Positions 39,666-48,756 of a stretch of DNA of 64,000 nucleotides are shown here, one piece after another; within the stretch, counting starts at the first letter, position 1, and the number at the start of each line of letters is the position of its first letter. The stretch covers positions 806,001 to 870,000 of the forward strand of contig NZ_JADJNN010000001.1 in assembly GCF_016714285.1 (NCBI RefSeq). The letters are read 5' to 3'. The notes under the pieces are model-generated. The model worked only from the letters and a program-made list of their open reading frames with translations. It searched no databases and was not told the DNA's origin. The translations under genes were made by a program, and so were the position numbers. The DNA comes from Nannocystis sp. (lineage in GTDB: Bacteria > Myxococcota_A > Polyangia > Nannocystales > Nannocystaceae).

Positions 39666-40367
39666 CTACTTCTTGCCTTCCTCGAGCGCCTTGGCGCGCA
39701 TCTTGGCCTTGAGCTGCTCGAGCGCGTCGTCGACCCCGTCCTTGGCCTCCAGCTGGGCCAGCTTGGCGTCGAGGGCGGCCTCCTGGATGCGGTTGTCGGC
39801 GCCCTCCGCCGCGACCTCGTTGAGCGCCTCGAGCCTGGCGATCTTGTCCTCGATCGCGTCCATGCGGGCGCCCGCGCCGGCCTCGCCCGGGATGTTCGAG
39901 CTGCCGCCGCTCTGCTTGGCCGCGCGGGCCTGGGCCATCAGGCTGCCGCGCCGCAGGTTCAGCGCCTTGAGCTTGGTCTTCGCCGTGGCGATCCCGCCGC
40001 GCACGTCCTCAACCAGGGCCCGCTGCTGCACGAGCGCCTCGTCGGTCGCCGCGACCTCGGCCGCCAGCTCCGTCTTGCGCAGCAGCGCCGCGCGGGCCAG
40101 CGTGTCGTCGCCGAGGTTGACCGCCTGCTCGGCCCGCTTGCCCCACGCCGCGTCGTCCTTGCGCAGTTGCTCGAGCTTGCGCTCCATCATCTTCTGGTCG
40201 ACGATCGCCTGCTTCAGGTCCAGCTCCGACTTGCGGATGTTGTCCGCCAGGTCGTCGAGCATCAGCGCGATCTCCTGGCCCGGGTCCGTGACCGCGTCGA
40301 CCGCATCGTTGAGCGTGCTCGAGATGGCCTGCTTGAATCGGCTAAACAGCCCCGGCTTGTTCGTCAT
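39666..40367 (-). CDS. pspA: PspA/IM30 family protein
   Basis: 233 residues, almost wholly helical coiled coil, the PspA/Vipp1 length. The N-terminus FSRFKQAISSTLNDAVDAVTDPGQE carries the amphipathic helix that binds stressed membranes; LDDLADNIRKSELDLKQAIVDQKMMERKLEQ is typical. A GAGGGG ribosome binding site precedes the ATG, and a TAGACT hexamer is 24 bp further up. PspA-like proteins support the inner membrane under stress. The glycosyltransferase-like gene follows after 4 bp. Confidence 0.9.
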   Translation of the reverse strand: MTNKPGLFSRFKQAISSTLNDAVDAVTDPGQEIALMLDDLADNIRKSELDLKQAIVDQKMMERKLEQLRKDDAAWGKRAEQAVNLGDDTLARAALLRKTELAAEVAATDEALVQQRALVEDVRGGIATAKTKLKALNLRRGSLMAQARAAKQSGGSSNIPGEAGAGARMDAIEDKIARLEALNEVAAEGADNRIQEAALDAKLAQLEAKDGVDDALEQLKAKMRAKALEEGKK

Positions 40368-40432
40368 GTCGCGCCCCTCATGGCCGGCGCAAGTCTACAG
40401 CCCTGCGCTTGCCCCTTCCACCCGCCCGCGCC

Positions 40433-40438
40433 TAAGCT
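40433..40438 (+). promoter_or_regulatory. -10 element (TAAGCT) for the DNA polymerase III delta' gene
   Basis: TAAGCT, 8 bp, GTG at 40447. Supports this GTG over a longer open frame that would begin inside the divergent gene. Confidence 0.5.
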
Positions 40439-40446
40439 CGGCCCGC

Positions 40447-41676
40447 GTGAACGCCCCCTCGCACGGCTCTGGCGATCCGATTGGCATTCCGATTGGCGAT
40501 CCGCCTGGCGATCGCATTGGCGGCGCCGCCTTCGTCGGCTTCCCGGGGGTCCGCGGTCATCGTGAGGCCCAGCTCGCGCTCGCCCGGGCCCTCGCGCGCG
40601 GCCAGCTGCACCACGCGCTGGTGCTGGTCGGCCCGCGCGGCGTCGGCAAGGCCACCTTCGCCCGCGGCCTCGCGTGCGCCCTGCTGTGCCCGCAGCGCCC
40701 GGCGCAGGGCTGCGGCGAGTGCCCGACCTGTCGCCGCGTGCTCGCCGGCAACCACCCGGACGTCGACTGGCTGCTGCCCGACGGCAAAGCCGGCACGATC
40801 TCGGTCGACAGCGCCCGCGCCTGTCACGTACGTCAGGCCCACGCGCCCTACGAGGGCCCCGCCTACGTCGTCGTCGTCGATCCCGCCGACGCGCTCGGCG
40901 AGGGCGCCGGCAATGCCCTGCTCAAGACGATCGAGGAGCCGCGCCCCGGCATCCACTTCCTGCTGCTGACCACCAACTTGCAGGGCATGTTGCCGACGAT
41001 CCTGAGCCGCGCCCTGCCGGTCCGGATCGGTCGCCTCGGCGACGACATCGTCGGCGACATCATCGCCACGCGCGCCCCCGAGGTCCCGGCCGAGCGCCGC
41101 GACATGGCCGTGCTGCTCGCCGAGGGCAGCGCCGGCGTGGCCCTCGAGCTGGCCTCGGACCCCAGCCTCGAGCGCTGCCTCGAGCTGCTGCGCCAGGCCC
41201 TCGCCGCCGTGCAGCAGGGCCCGCGGGCGATCTTCGGCGGCGACCTGAGCCCGCTGTGGATCGCCTGGAACGCGGCCGTCGGCGTCGGTGAGGCCGAGCC
41301 CGCGCCCGAGCCCGAGCCGCCCGCCCCCGAGCCGGTCCTGCCCGGCAAGAAGGCGAAGCCCGCGAGCAAGCCGAAGAAGCCCGAGGCCGAGGCCAAGCCA
41401 GGCAAGCCGAAGGACGCCCCGGCCCTGCAGCGCGCCGCGGTCCGCCGACTCACCGAGCTGTGGATCTTGCACCTCCGCGAACAGATGCGGGGCCGCGCCG
41501 GCCTGCCCGGCGTGAGCGCCGGGGCCCACACCGCAGCGACCGCGGCGACCCCTGCGCAGCTGGTCCGCACGATCGCCGCGCTGCAGCAGCTCGAGGCCCG
41601 GGTCGAGCGCATGGGCAACGTGCGCCTCACCCTGGAGCAGACCTTGCTCGAGCTCACCCGACCCGGACCCGCGTAG
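40447..41676 (+). CDS. holB: DNA polymerase III subunit delta' (HolB)
   Basis: 409 residues. The AAA+ clamp-loader fold has Walker A GPRGVGKAT with Lys68, a zinc-binding set Cys81, 89, 92, 95 (CGECPTC), and a delta' DPADALGEGAGNALLKTIEEP motif near 150, as in HolB of the replicative clamp loader. A Pro/Lys/Ala-rich insert (~280-320) separates the AAA+ part from a C-terminal collar domain (LQRAAVRRLTELWIL to the end). The first 25 residues are low-complexity repeats of IGDP type. The DUF962 gene follows after 17 bp. Confidence 0.92.
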   Translation: MNAPSHGSGDPIGIPIGDPPGDRIGGAAFVGFPGVRGHREAQLALARALARGQLHHALVLVGPRGVGKATFARGLACALLCPQRPAQGCGECPTCRRVLAGNHPDVDWLLPDGKAGTISVDSARACHVRQAHAPYEGPAYVVVVDPADALGEGAGNALLKTIEEPRPGIHFLLLTTNLQGMLPTILSRALPVRIGRLGDDIVGDIIATRAPEVPAERRDMAVLLAEGSAGVALELASDPSLERCLELLRQALAAVQQGPRAIFGGDLSPLWIAWNAAVGVGEAEPAPEPEPPAPEPVLPGKKAKPASKPKKPEAEAKPGKPKDAPALQRAAVRRLTELWILHLREQMRGRAGLPGVSAGAHTAATAATPAQLVRTIAALQQLEARVERMGNVRLTLEQTLLELTRPGPA

Positions 41677-41680
41677 CCGA

Positions 41681-41686
41681 TATACT
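41681..41686 (+). promoter_or_regulatory. -10 element (TATACT) for the DUF962 gene
   Basis: TATACT, 7 bp, ATG at 41694. Confidence 0.55.
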
Positions 41687-41693
41687 GCCCAGC

Positions 41694-42065
41694 ATGAGCC
41701 CGCCTCGCAGCTTCAGCGAATTTTGGCCCTTCTACCTCGGTGAGCATCGCCACCCGCTCAACCGAGGGATGCACTACGTGGGCACCTTCTGCGCCCTGTC
41801 GCTGCTCGGCTACATCATCACCCACCAGTACTGGGGCCTGATGCTGGTCGGCCTGGTGATCGGCTACGGCCCCGCGTGGGTCGGCCACTTCTTCGTCGAG
41901 GGCAACAAGCCGGCCAGCTTCAAGTACCCGCTGTGGTCCTTCATGGCCGACCTCAAGATGCTCGCGCTCAAGCTCGGCGGGCAGATGGAGGGCGAGATGA
42001 CCCGCCTCTACGGCAGCGCCCACCCGGCCCCCGACGCCCCGCTGCGCCGTGGCGACGCCTCCTGA
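41694..42065 (+). CDS. DUF962 (Mpo1-like) membrane protein
   Basis: 123 residues with two or three membrane helices. HRHPLNRGMHYVGTFCAL and GPAWVGHFFVEGNKPASFKYPLWS carry the conserved His residues of DUF962; the yeast member Mpo1 is a dioxygenase that alpha-oxidises 2-hydroxy fatty acids. The bacterial role is not established. Confidence 0.9.
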   Translation: MSPPRSFSEFWPFYLGEHRHPLNRGMHYVGTFCALSLLGYIITHQYWGLMLVGLVIGYGPAWVGHFFVEGNKPASFKYPLWSFMADLKMLALKLGGQMEGEMTRLYGSAHPAPDAPLRRGDAS

Positions 42066-42106
42066 CCGCCGTCGGGTCGCCGTGTTCGCGTGGTAGATCG
42101 TCGCTC

Positions 42107-43117
42107 GTGTCGGCATCCTCGCTCCCGATCACCCTCGAGGCCGCGCTGCGCGACGCCGACGTCATCGACGCCAAGGCCCGCAGCCTCGCGATCACCCACC
42201 TCGCCGCGGCCTACCTCGAGCGCCTCGGTCGCAGCGAGCCGCTGTGGCAGGCCGCGACCCGCCACGATCGCGGCCCCGAGGTCCTGGCCGCGCTGCTGCG
42301 GGCGATCGAGCGCGACCCGGCCCTGGCGATCCGCGCCGTCGCGGCCACCGGCCTCGGCCAGATCGGCGCCCCCGAGCTGCTCGCCGCGATCCCCGACGAG
42401 TGGTTCACGCGCAACGACGCCGACGCCGCCTACCTGCGCGAGTGCGCCGCGATCGCCTGGACCCTGCTCGGCGAGGCCGCAAGGCCTGTCTCCGGGGACA
42501 GGCCGCAGGACTGCTTCGACGCCGTGCTCGCCCGCCTGCGCCAGGGTCTGCGCGCCGACCAGCCCGAGCTGCGCTTCCAGTGCGCCGCCGGCCTCGCCGC
42601 GCTCGCCGGCGCCGAGGCCGAGGCCGACCTCGTCGACGCCCTCGCCCGCGAGACCGTGCCGCAGATCCGTGGCGGCCTGGTCACCGCGATCGGCGAGCTC
42701 GACCCGCCCGGAGCCCACGCCTGCGAGCTGCTCGCCCCGCTCTGCGACGAGCCCCACACGCCCACCGCCTTCGCCGCGGCGCTGGCCCTGACGGCCGCCC
42801 GCGACCCTCGCGGCGGCCCGCAGCTGCTGCGCGCCCTGACCCGCCCCGAGGACCGCGGACGCGCGCTCGAAGCCCTCGCCGCCCTCGGCCCGCTCGCCCC
42901 GCCCGCGGCCCTCCCGGCGGTCCGCAAGCTGGCCCGCAGCTTCTTCACCCCCGGCCTCACGCGGGTGCGGGCCGCCTACGCCCTCGCCCGCCTGGCCCCC
43001 GGCGAGGGCGAGGCCGTGCTCGCCCGCCTCGCCAGCTCGCTGTTCGCCAGCGTCCGCGAGGCCGTCGTCGACGCCCGCGCCGGCCTCGCCCAGCTCGCCG
43101 CCCGCGACGCCCGCTGA
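42107..43117 (+). CDS. HEAT-repeat protein
   Basis: 336 residues, a series of paired helices of ~31-35 residues (LAALLRAIERDPALAIRAVAATGLGQIG, then LRADQPELRFQCAAGLAALAG, IRGGLVTAIGELDPP, LTRVRAAYALARLAP), that is HEAT repeats, a scaffold for protein binding. The GTG at 42107 has GTAGAT about 9 bp upstream. ARPVSGDRPQDC (~125) is a translated copy of the dispersed palindrome (42483-42504). Partner unknown. Confidence 0.85.
   Translation: MSASSLPITLEAALRDADVIDAKARSLAITHLAAAYLERLGRSEPLWQAATRHDRGPEVLAALLRAIERDPALAIRAVAATGLGQIGAPELLAAIPDEWFTRNDADAAYLRECAAIAWTLLGEAARPVSGDRPQDCFDAVLARLRQGLRADQPELRFQCAAGLAALAGAEAEADLVDALARETVPQIRGGLVTAIGELDPPGAHACELLAPLCDEPHTPTAFAAALALTAARDPRGGPQLLRALTRPEDRGRALEALAALGPLAPPAALPAVRKLARSFFTPGLTRVRAAYALARLAPGEGEAVLARLASSLFASVREAVVDARAGLAQLAARDAR
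42483..42504. repeat. Dispersed palindrome in the HEAT gene
   Basis: GGCCTGTC-TCCGGG-GACAGGCC, 8-bp perfect arms. Confidence 0.75.
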
Positions 43118-43118
43118 G

Positions 43119-43193
43119 ACCTGGCCCTTCGCACCTGGCCCTTCGCACCTGGCCCTTCGCACCTGGCCCTTCGCACCTCGCACCTGGCCCTCA
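43119..43193. repeat. 14-bp tandem repeat between convergent genes
   Basis: Four exact copies of ACCTGGCCCTTCGC from 43119 to 43174, then partial copies. Just after comes a perfect palindrome, CTGTCC-TCGC-GGACAG (43206-43221). The 110-bp gap holds nothing else. Confidence 0.9.
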
Positions 43194-43227
43194 CGCCAGG
43201 TCCACCTGTCCTCGCGGACAGCCCCGC

Positions 43228-44568
43228 CTACTCCTCCGGATCGCCGCGCAGGGCGGCCAGGCGGGCCGCCTGGGCCGCCTCCCAGCCCTGCGCGCCGGCC
43301 GTGAAGTAGCGCTGCCCGGCCAGCGCCGCCGGCAGGTAGCTCCCCTGCCCCGGCACCACGCCCTCCGCGAAGTCGTGCGGGTACTTGTAGCCGACCCCGT
43401 ACTGCGCCGCCTTCATCAGGGTCGTCACCGCGTTGCGGACCACCAGCGGGACCTCGAGGCTGCCGCGCGCCTGCACGTCCTTGCGCGCGCCCGCGTAGCT
43501 GGTGAGCGCCGCGTTGCTCTTGGCCGCCAGCGCGAGGTAGAGGGTCGCCTGTGTCAGCGGCAACACGGCCTCGGGCATGCCGATCTGGTGCGCCGCCTGG
43601 GCCGCCGCGGTGGCCACCACGAGGCCCTGCGGGTCGGCGTTGCCCACGTCCTCGCTGGCGAAGATCACCAGGCGCCTCGCCACGAAGTCGACGTCCTCGC
43701 CGGCCTCGAGCATGCGCGCGAGCCAGTACACCGCCGCGTCGGCGTCGCTGGCCCGCATGCTCTTGATGAAGGCCGAGACCACGTTGTAGTGCTCCTCGCC
43801 GGCCCGGTCGTAGCGCAGGCTGCGGGCGCCGACCGCCTGGGCCGCGATCTCGCGGGTCAGCTCGTGCTCGCCGTCGGCCAGCAGATCGACCGCGAGCTCG
43901 AGGCTGCTGAGCGCCCGGCGGGCGTCGCCCTGGGCGGTGTGGGCCAGCGCGGCGAGCAGGCCGTCGTCGGCCCGGACCTCGCGCGCCCCGAGCCCGCGCT
44001 CGCGATCCTCGAGCGCCCGCCGCAGCAGCGCGACGATCTCCGCGATCGCCAGCGGCCGCAGCTGCAGCACCCGCACCCGGCTGAGCAGCGCCGCGTTGAC
44101 CTCGAAGCTCGGGTTCTCGGTGGTCGCGCCGACCAGCGCGCAGGCCCCGGCCTCGAGGTGCGGAAGCAGCACGTCCTGCTGACCCTTGTTGAAGCGGTGG
44201 ATCTCGTCGACGAAGAGCAGGGTCCCGCGACCCTCGTGCCCGCGCCGCCTTCGGGCCTGCTCGACCACCTCGCGCAGCTCCTTGACCCCCGCCGCGGTCG
44301 CCGACAACACCACGAAGTGGCTGCGCGTGTGCTCGGCCAGCAGCCGCGCCAGCGTGGTCTTGCCGACCCCCGGCGGGCCCCAGAAGATGAGGCTCGGCAC
44401 CCGCCCCGTCTCGGCGACGCGAGCCAGCAGCCGCCCCGGCCCGACGAGATGCGACTGACCCGCGAACTCCGAGAGTCTTCGCGGCCGCATCCGCTCGGCC
44501 AGCGGCACGGCGCCAGCGTCGCGCTGCCAGGCGTGATCGAGGAGCGGGTCGACGGAGGCGGCGGTCAC
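43228..44568 (-). CDS. rarA: Replication-associated recombination protein A (RarA/MgsA)
   Basis: 446 residues, GTG start at 44568. AAA+ domain with Walker A WGPPGVGKTT (63-72), Walker B LLFVDEIHRFNKGQQD (~118) and arginine finger region, then the RarA C-terminal tetramer domain with ASDADAAVYWLARML, YKYPHDFAEGVV and the MPEAVLPLTQATLYLALAAKSN helix. It acts at stalled replication forks. All conserved motifs are intact. Its promoter overlaps that of the divergent lipoprotein gene. Confidence 0.97.
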   Translation of the reverse strand: MTAASVDPLLDHAWQRDAGAVPLAERMRPRRLSEFAGQSHLVGPGRLLARVAETGRVPSLIFWGPPGVGKTTLARLLAEHTRSHFVVLSATAAGVKELREVVEQARRRRGHEGRGTLLFVDEIHRFNKGQQDVLLPHLEAGACALVGATTENPSFEVNAALLSRVRVLQLRPLAIAEIVALLRRALEDRERGLGAREVRADDGLLAALAHTAQGDARRALSSLELAVDLLADGEHELTREIAAQAVGARSLRYDRAGEEHYNVVSAFIKSMRASDADAAVYWLARMLEAGEDVDFVARRLVIFASEDVGNADPQGLVVATAAAQAAHQIGMPEAVLPLTQATLYLALAAKSNAALTSYAGARKDVQARGSLEVPLVVRNAVTTLMKAAQYGVGYKYPHDFAEGVVPGQGSYLPAALAGQRYFTAGAQGWEAAQAARLAALRGDPEE

Positions 44569-44576
44569 GGCCGTGA

Positions 44577-44583
44577 TAACTTA
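44577..44583. promoter_or_regulatory. Overlapping symmetric -10 elements (TAACTT / TAAGTT)
   Basis: TAACTT (44577-44582, plus) is 7 bp before the GTG at 44590. TAAGTT (44578-44583, minus) is 9 bp before the GTG at 44568. The two hexamers overlap by five bases, so one duplex site can serve both directions. Confidence 0.5.
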
Positions 44584-44589
44584 GCAGGC

Positions 44590-45189
44590 GTGCCCCGCCC
44601 CCTGGCCCCGCGCTGCGCCCCTATCGCGAGGGTCGCGATGATCGCAAGCCTGACGAGGGTCGGCATGATCGCCAGGCTCGCGATGATCGCGACCGTGACG
44701 AGCACGCTGGGCCTGGGCGCCGCGGGCTGCGACGAGAAGCTGCAGGCCTACCTCACCAACGCCTCGGCGCGGCAGCAGGCGCGCGACACCAAGAAGGCCG
44801 AGGAGGCGCTCCTCAAGGCCCGCGGCCTCGGTCCGGCCGATCCAGTGGTGCCGGAGATCGCCCGCGCCATCCAGGTCGTCCGCACCAGCGACTACGACTT
44901 CTTGATCCGCAAGGCCACGCCGGCCAAGCGCAAGCAGAAGGGCGAGGCGCCGCTCAAGCGCCACAACGGCTTCGACTTCGCCGCCACCCTCGAGAGCAAG
45001 ACCCGCTGGCTCGGCCGCGACGTCACCGACCTCCCGACCTGGCTCGACGAGATCGGATCGTCCACCTTCTTCTCGGGCGACGCGTACCTCGTGCGCCTCC
45101 CCGACGGCCGCGAAATGAGCTTCCGCACCTGGTTGCTCGAGGAGCTCGCCGCCCTGCCCCCGGACCTCCAGGAGACCGCCACACCATGA
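44590..45189 (+). CDS. Hypothetical lipoprotein
   Basis: 199 residues from the GTG at 44590, or 183 from the ATG at 44638. The signal region is unusually repetitive (IARVAMIASL, VGMIARLAMIA) and ends in lipobox LGAAGC. A helical segment follows (RQQARDTKKAEEALLKARGLGP, TPR-like), then a domain with FDFAATLESKTRWLGRDVTDL. The stop overlaps the start of the DUF423 gene by 4 bp (ATGA). Function unknown. Confidence 0.75.
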   Translation: MPRPLAPRCAPIARVAMIASLTRVGMIARLAMIATVTSTLGLGAAGCDEKLQAYLTNASARQQARDTKKAEEALLKARGLGPADPVVPEIARAIQVVRTSDYDFLIRKATPAKRKQKGEAPLKRHNGFDFAATLESKTRWLGRDVTDLPTWLDEIGSSTFFSGDAYLVRLPDGREMSFRTWLLEELAALPPDLQETATP

Positions 45190-45575
45190 CCGCCAAACTC
45201 GGCCTCATCCTCGCCGGCCTCAACGGCCTCACCGGCGTCGCCGCCGGGGCCTTCGGCGCCCACGGCCTGCGCGAGCGGGTCAGCGCCCGCGACCTCGAGA
45301 TCTGGCAGACCGGCGCGCACTACCAGCAGCTGCACGCGCTCGCCCTCCTCGCCGTCGCCCTGTGGGCCGCCCACGCCCAGGCCCACGGTCAGGCGAGCGC
45401 GCTCTACGGCGTGGCGATGACGCTGTTCACCGTCGGCATCCTCGTGTTCTCGGGCACGCTCTACGCGATGACCCTCGGCGGCCCGCGCTTCCTCGGCGCC
45501 ATCACCCCGCTCGGCGGCCTGTGCCTGCTCGGCGCGTGGGCGACCGTCGCGCTGATCGGCCTGCGCCAGGGCTGA
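45186..45575 (+). CDS. DUF423 family membrane protein (YgdD-like)
   Basis: 129 residues with four membrane helices. NGLTGVAAGAFGAHGLRERV at the start and LFTVGILVFSGTLYAMTLGG are the DUF423 family blocks. Function unestablished. Overlaps the preceding lipoprotein gene by 4 bp. After its stop, CTGTCC-CCAA-GGACAG (45586-45601), a copy of the dispersed palindrome, could serve as a weak terminator hairpin. Confidence 0.92.
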   Translation: MTAKLGLILAGLNGLTGVAAGAFGAHGLRERVSARDLEIWQTGAHYQQLHALALLAVALWAAHAQAHGQASALYGVAMTLFTVGILVFSGTLYAMTLGGPRFLGAITPLGGLCLLGAWATVALIGLRQG

Positions 45576-45585
45576 TTCCTATCAC

Positions 45586-45601
45586 CTGTCCCCAAGGACA
45601 G
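45586..45601. repeat. Dispersed palindrome after the DUF423 gene
   Basis: CTGTCC-CCAA-GGACAG, 6-bp arms, 10 bp after the stop codon. Confidence 0.65.
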
Positions 45602-45690
45602 CTCGGTTCGCGGCCGCGCGCGGGCGAGCACCCCGCCGCTTGCCCACCTGCGGGCCCACAGGCACCCTGCTACGGCGGAGCTCGTCGAAC

Positions 45691-48687
45691 ATGGTCGCGT
45701 CGCCACGCCCGCCCGCGCTGGGCTCGGACCCCGGACTCTCGCGGACGCTCGCGGCGAGCGGCAGTCCAGAGACCCGCACGGACGACGCCACGCAGCTCGC
45801 CGACGACGGCGAGGGCCGCACCCTCGCGGCGGACGACGGCCCGCGATCGTCGTCGCCGTCGCGCCTGGTCGCGGGCGCGGCGATCGGGCGCTACATCCTG
45901 CAGACCCGGCTCGGCGAGGGCGGCATGGGCGTGGTGTGGACCGCCCACGATCCCGAGCTCGACCGACCCGTGGCGATCAAGCTTCTGACCAGCCCGCGCA
46001 GCGACTCGCAGGCCCGCCTCCTCCGCGAGGCCCAGGCGATGGCGAAGCTCGCCCACCCCAACGTGGTCGCCGTCTTCGACGTCGGCCTCCACCTCGGCCA
46101 GGTCTACGTGGCGATGGAGCTGGTCCACGGCGCCACCCTGCGGGCCTGGATCGACGCCGACCCGCGGCGCCCCTGGCGGACGATCCTGGGCATGTTCCTT
46201 CAGGCAGGTCGGGGCCTCGCCGCCGCCCACGCGGCCGGCCTGGTCCACCGCGACTTCAAGCCTGACAACGCCCTGGTCGGTGAGGACGGCCGCCTCCGCG
46301 TCCTCGACTTCGGCCTCGCCGCGCTCGCCCGCGACGCCCCGGCGCTGACCAGCTCGCACGCCGGCCTGCGCCCGCTCGACGCTGGCAACCTGCACAACAG
46401 CTCGGTCAGCGCGGCCATCGGCGTCAGCGCCCTCAACAGCCAGCTGACGCTCGCTGGCGCGGTGATGGGCACGCTCGCGTACATGTCCCCCGAGCAGCAC
46501 CTCGGCGTCGCGGCCGACCACCGCTCCGACCAGTTTAGCTTCTGCGTCGCGCTGTACGCCGCGCTCCACGGCCAGCGTCCCTTCGCCGGTGAGACCGCCG
46601 GCGCGCTGGCGCTGAACGTCATCGACGGCAAGCTGCGTCCGCCGCCCCGCGGCTCGCGGCTGCCAGGGCGCATCGATCGCGCCCTGCGTCGGGGCCTCGC
46701 GGCCAACCCGGAGCGCCGCTACCCCGGCATGGACGCGCTGCTCGCCGACCTGTCCCGAGAGACATGGCCCAGGCGCCAGCGCTGGCTGCTCGGCGGCGTC
46801 GCGGCGGCGCTGCTCGGGGCCGCGGCCGCCGCGGTGGCCCTGCGCCCCGCCCCGGCGATCTGCGTCGATCCGAGGCAGGCCTGGGCCTCGCTGTGGGACG
46901 ACGCCACGAGGGCCGAGCTGCGCGCCCGCTTCGCCGCCACCGGCCAGCCCTTCGCCGCGGCCGCGGCCGACGGCTTCATCACCCGCATCGACGCCTACCT
47001 GGCCGCGTGGAGCGAGCTGCGGGCCCGCGCCTGCGACGAGCACCAGCGCGGCGCGATCGCGGATTCCTTGTACATGCGGCAGCGCGACTGCCAGCAGCGC
47101 CTGCTCGGCCACGCCGCCGCGACGATCGCGGTCCAGCGAAGCGCCGACGCCACGGCGGTGACCCACGCGATCGCGGCCGCCGAGGCCCTGCCTGCCCTGA
47201 GTCGCTGCGCCGACGCCGGGGCGCTGCGCGCCGAGGTCGCGCCGCCCGAGGACGCCGCGCTCGCAGAGGCCATCACCCGTCTCGAGGCCGCGATCGTCCG
47301 CGCCGAGGCGGAGGCGACGGCGGGCCGCTACCGCCGGGCCCGCGAGATGCTGCTCGCTGTCCTCGCCCAGCCCGAGCTCGCCCGGCACCCGCCGACGCAC
47401 GCCGACGCGCTGATGTGGCTCGGCATGGCGGAGCTGCGGCTCGGCAACTACCCGGTCGCACGCGATCACCTCCTCGAGGCCCACTGGATCGCCCTCGCCG
47501 CCGGCGCCGACGAGACGGCGCTCGGCACCGCCGCGCTGTTGCCCGATCTGCTCATCGAGGAGCTCGGCGACCGCGAGGCCGGGCGGCAGTGGCTGCGCAC
47601 CGGTGAGGCCCTGCTCGCGCGCACCGGCCTCCAGGGCAGCAACGCGCAGCTGAACCTGCTCTACGGGTGGGCCGACCTCGCTACCGCGGAGAAGGCGACC
47701 GCCCGCGCCGTCGCCTTCGCCCGCGAGGCGGTGGCCCTGGTCGAGGCCACCGACGGGCCGGCGGCGCTGAACACCGGCCACGCCCTCGCCGCGCTCGGTC
47801 AGGCGCTCCGCGGCGATGGCCAGCTCGCGGCCTCCCTCGCCGTCTACGAGCGGGCGCAGGCGATCCTGGCCGCGAGCCTCTCGCCCGAGCACCCGCACAT
47901 GGCCCAGATCGCCAACAACAAGGCCGTGACCCTCGAGATCGATCAGCCGGAGCGCGCCCTCGCCGAGTTCGAGCGGGCCCTGGCGATCCTCGATCGATCG
48001 ATCGGCGGCGAAACCGTGATGCTGGCCGCGCTGCTCAGCAACGTCGCCGACCTGCAGGCCGCCGCTGGCGACGCCGTCGGCGCCGAACGCAGCGGCCGCC
48101 GTGCCGTCGCGCTCTACGAGGCGCTGCTCGGGCCCGTGCCCCGCACCGGCCTCGCGCTCGACAACCTCGCCGGCATCCTGATCCGCATCGGTCAGCCCCG
48201 TGCCGCCCGCGACATCGCGGTCCGCAGCGCCGCGGTCTTCACCCGCAGCCTGGGCCCCGACGCCTACGAGGTCAGCTACCCGCTGCACAACATGGCGGTC
48301 GCCGAGCACCTGCTCGGCGACTGCGTCAGCGCCCGCCGCCACTTCCAGCGCTCGATCGAGATCAGCGAGCGCAGCGTCGGCCGCGACGACCCCGGCAACG
48401 CGCCCGGATGGCGAGGCCTCGGCCAGTGCGCGCTCGCCGAGGGCCACCCGCGCGAGGCGCTCGCCCACTTCGAGCGGGCGCTCGCGCTGACCAGGGCCGG
48501 GGGCTCCCCGCAGGCCCAGCTGTTCGCCCGCTTCCACGTCGCCACCGCCCGCTTCGCGCTCGGCGAGCACGAGCTGGCCCGCGCCGAGATTCGGGCCGTG
48601 CGCGACGCGCTGCCCGCCCGCGACCTGAACGTCGAGCCGCACCACCGCGCCGAGCTCGAGCGCTGGATCGCCGACCACGGGCTGTGA
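45691..48687 (+). CDS. Ser/Thr protein kinase with TPR sensor
   Basis: 998 residues from the ATG at 45691. Kinase domain ~67-335: glycine loop RLGEGGMGVVW, Lys97 in VAIKLL, HRDFKPDN with Asp188 (Phe in place of the usual Leu), DFG at 206-208, YMSPEQH. A membrane helix (~365-385) follows, then an extracytoplasmic or cytoplasmic C-terminal half with tetratricopeptide repeats: HADALMWLGMAELRLGNYPVARDHLLEA, then HMAQIANNKAVTLEIDQPERALAEFERALAI and AHFERALALTRAGG, about ten in all. This is a common myxobacterial architecture. A dispersed element (CCTGTCCCGAGAGACATGG) lies near 46750 at the end of the kinase domain. Confidence 0.93.
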   Translation: MVASPRPPALGSDPGLSRTLAASGSPETRTDDATQLADDGEGRTLAADDGPRSSSPSRLVAGAAIGRYILQTRLGEGGMGVVWTAHDPELDRPVAIKLLTSPRSDSQARLLREAQAMAKLAHPNVVAVFDVGLHLGQVYVAMELVHGATLRAWIDADPRRPWRTILGMFLQAGRGLAAAHAAGLVHRDFKPDNALVGEDGRLRVLDFGLAALARDAPALTSSHAGLRPLDAGNLHNSSVSAAIGVSALNSQLTLAGAVMGTLAYMSPEQHLGVAADHRSDQFSFCVALYAALHGQRPFAGETAGALALNVIDGKLRPPPRGSRLPGRIDRALRRGLAANPERRYPGMDALLADLSRETWPRRQRWLLGGVAAALLGAAAAAVALRPAPAICVDPRQAWASLWDDATRAELRARFAATGQPFAAAAADGFITRIDAYLAAWSELRARACDEHQRGAIADSLYMRQRDCQQRLLGHAAATIAVQRSADATAVTHAIAAAEALPALSRCADAGALRAEVAPPEDAALAEAITRLEAAIVRAEAEATAGRYRRAREMLLAVLAQPELARHPPTHADALMWLGMAELRLGNYPVARDHLLEAHWIALAAGADETALGTAALLPDLLIEELGDREAGRQWLRTGEALLARTGLQGSNAQLNLLYGWADLATAEKATARAVAFAREAVALVEATDGPAALNTGHALAALGQALRGDGQLAASLAVYERAQAILAASLSPEHPHMAQIANNKAVTLEIDQPERALAEFERALAILDRSIGGETVMLAALLSNVADLQAAAGDAVGAERSGRRAVALYEALLGPVPRTGLALDNLAGILIRIGQPRAARDIAVRSAAVFTRSLGPDAYEVSYPLHNMAVAEHLLGDCVSARRHFQRSIEISERSVGRDDPGNAPGWRGLGQCALAEGHPREALAHFERALALTRAGGSPQAQLFARFHVATARFALGEHELARAEIRAVRDALPARDLNVEPHHRAELERWIADHGL

Positions 48688-48756
48688 GCGCCGAACCGGC
48701 GCCGGCGATGTCTGACGGGCTCGCCGCCACCGGGGTGAGCGTCGGACCCATCGCGC

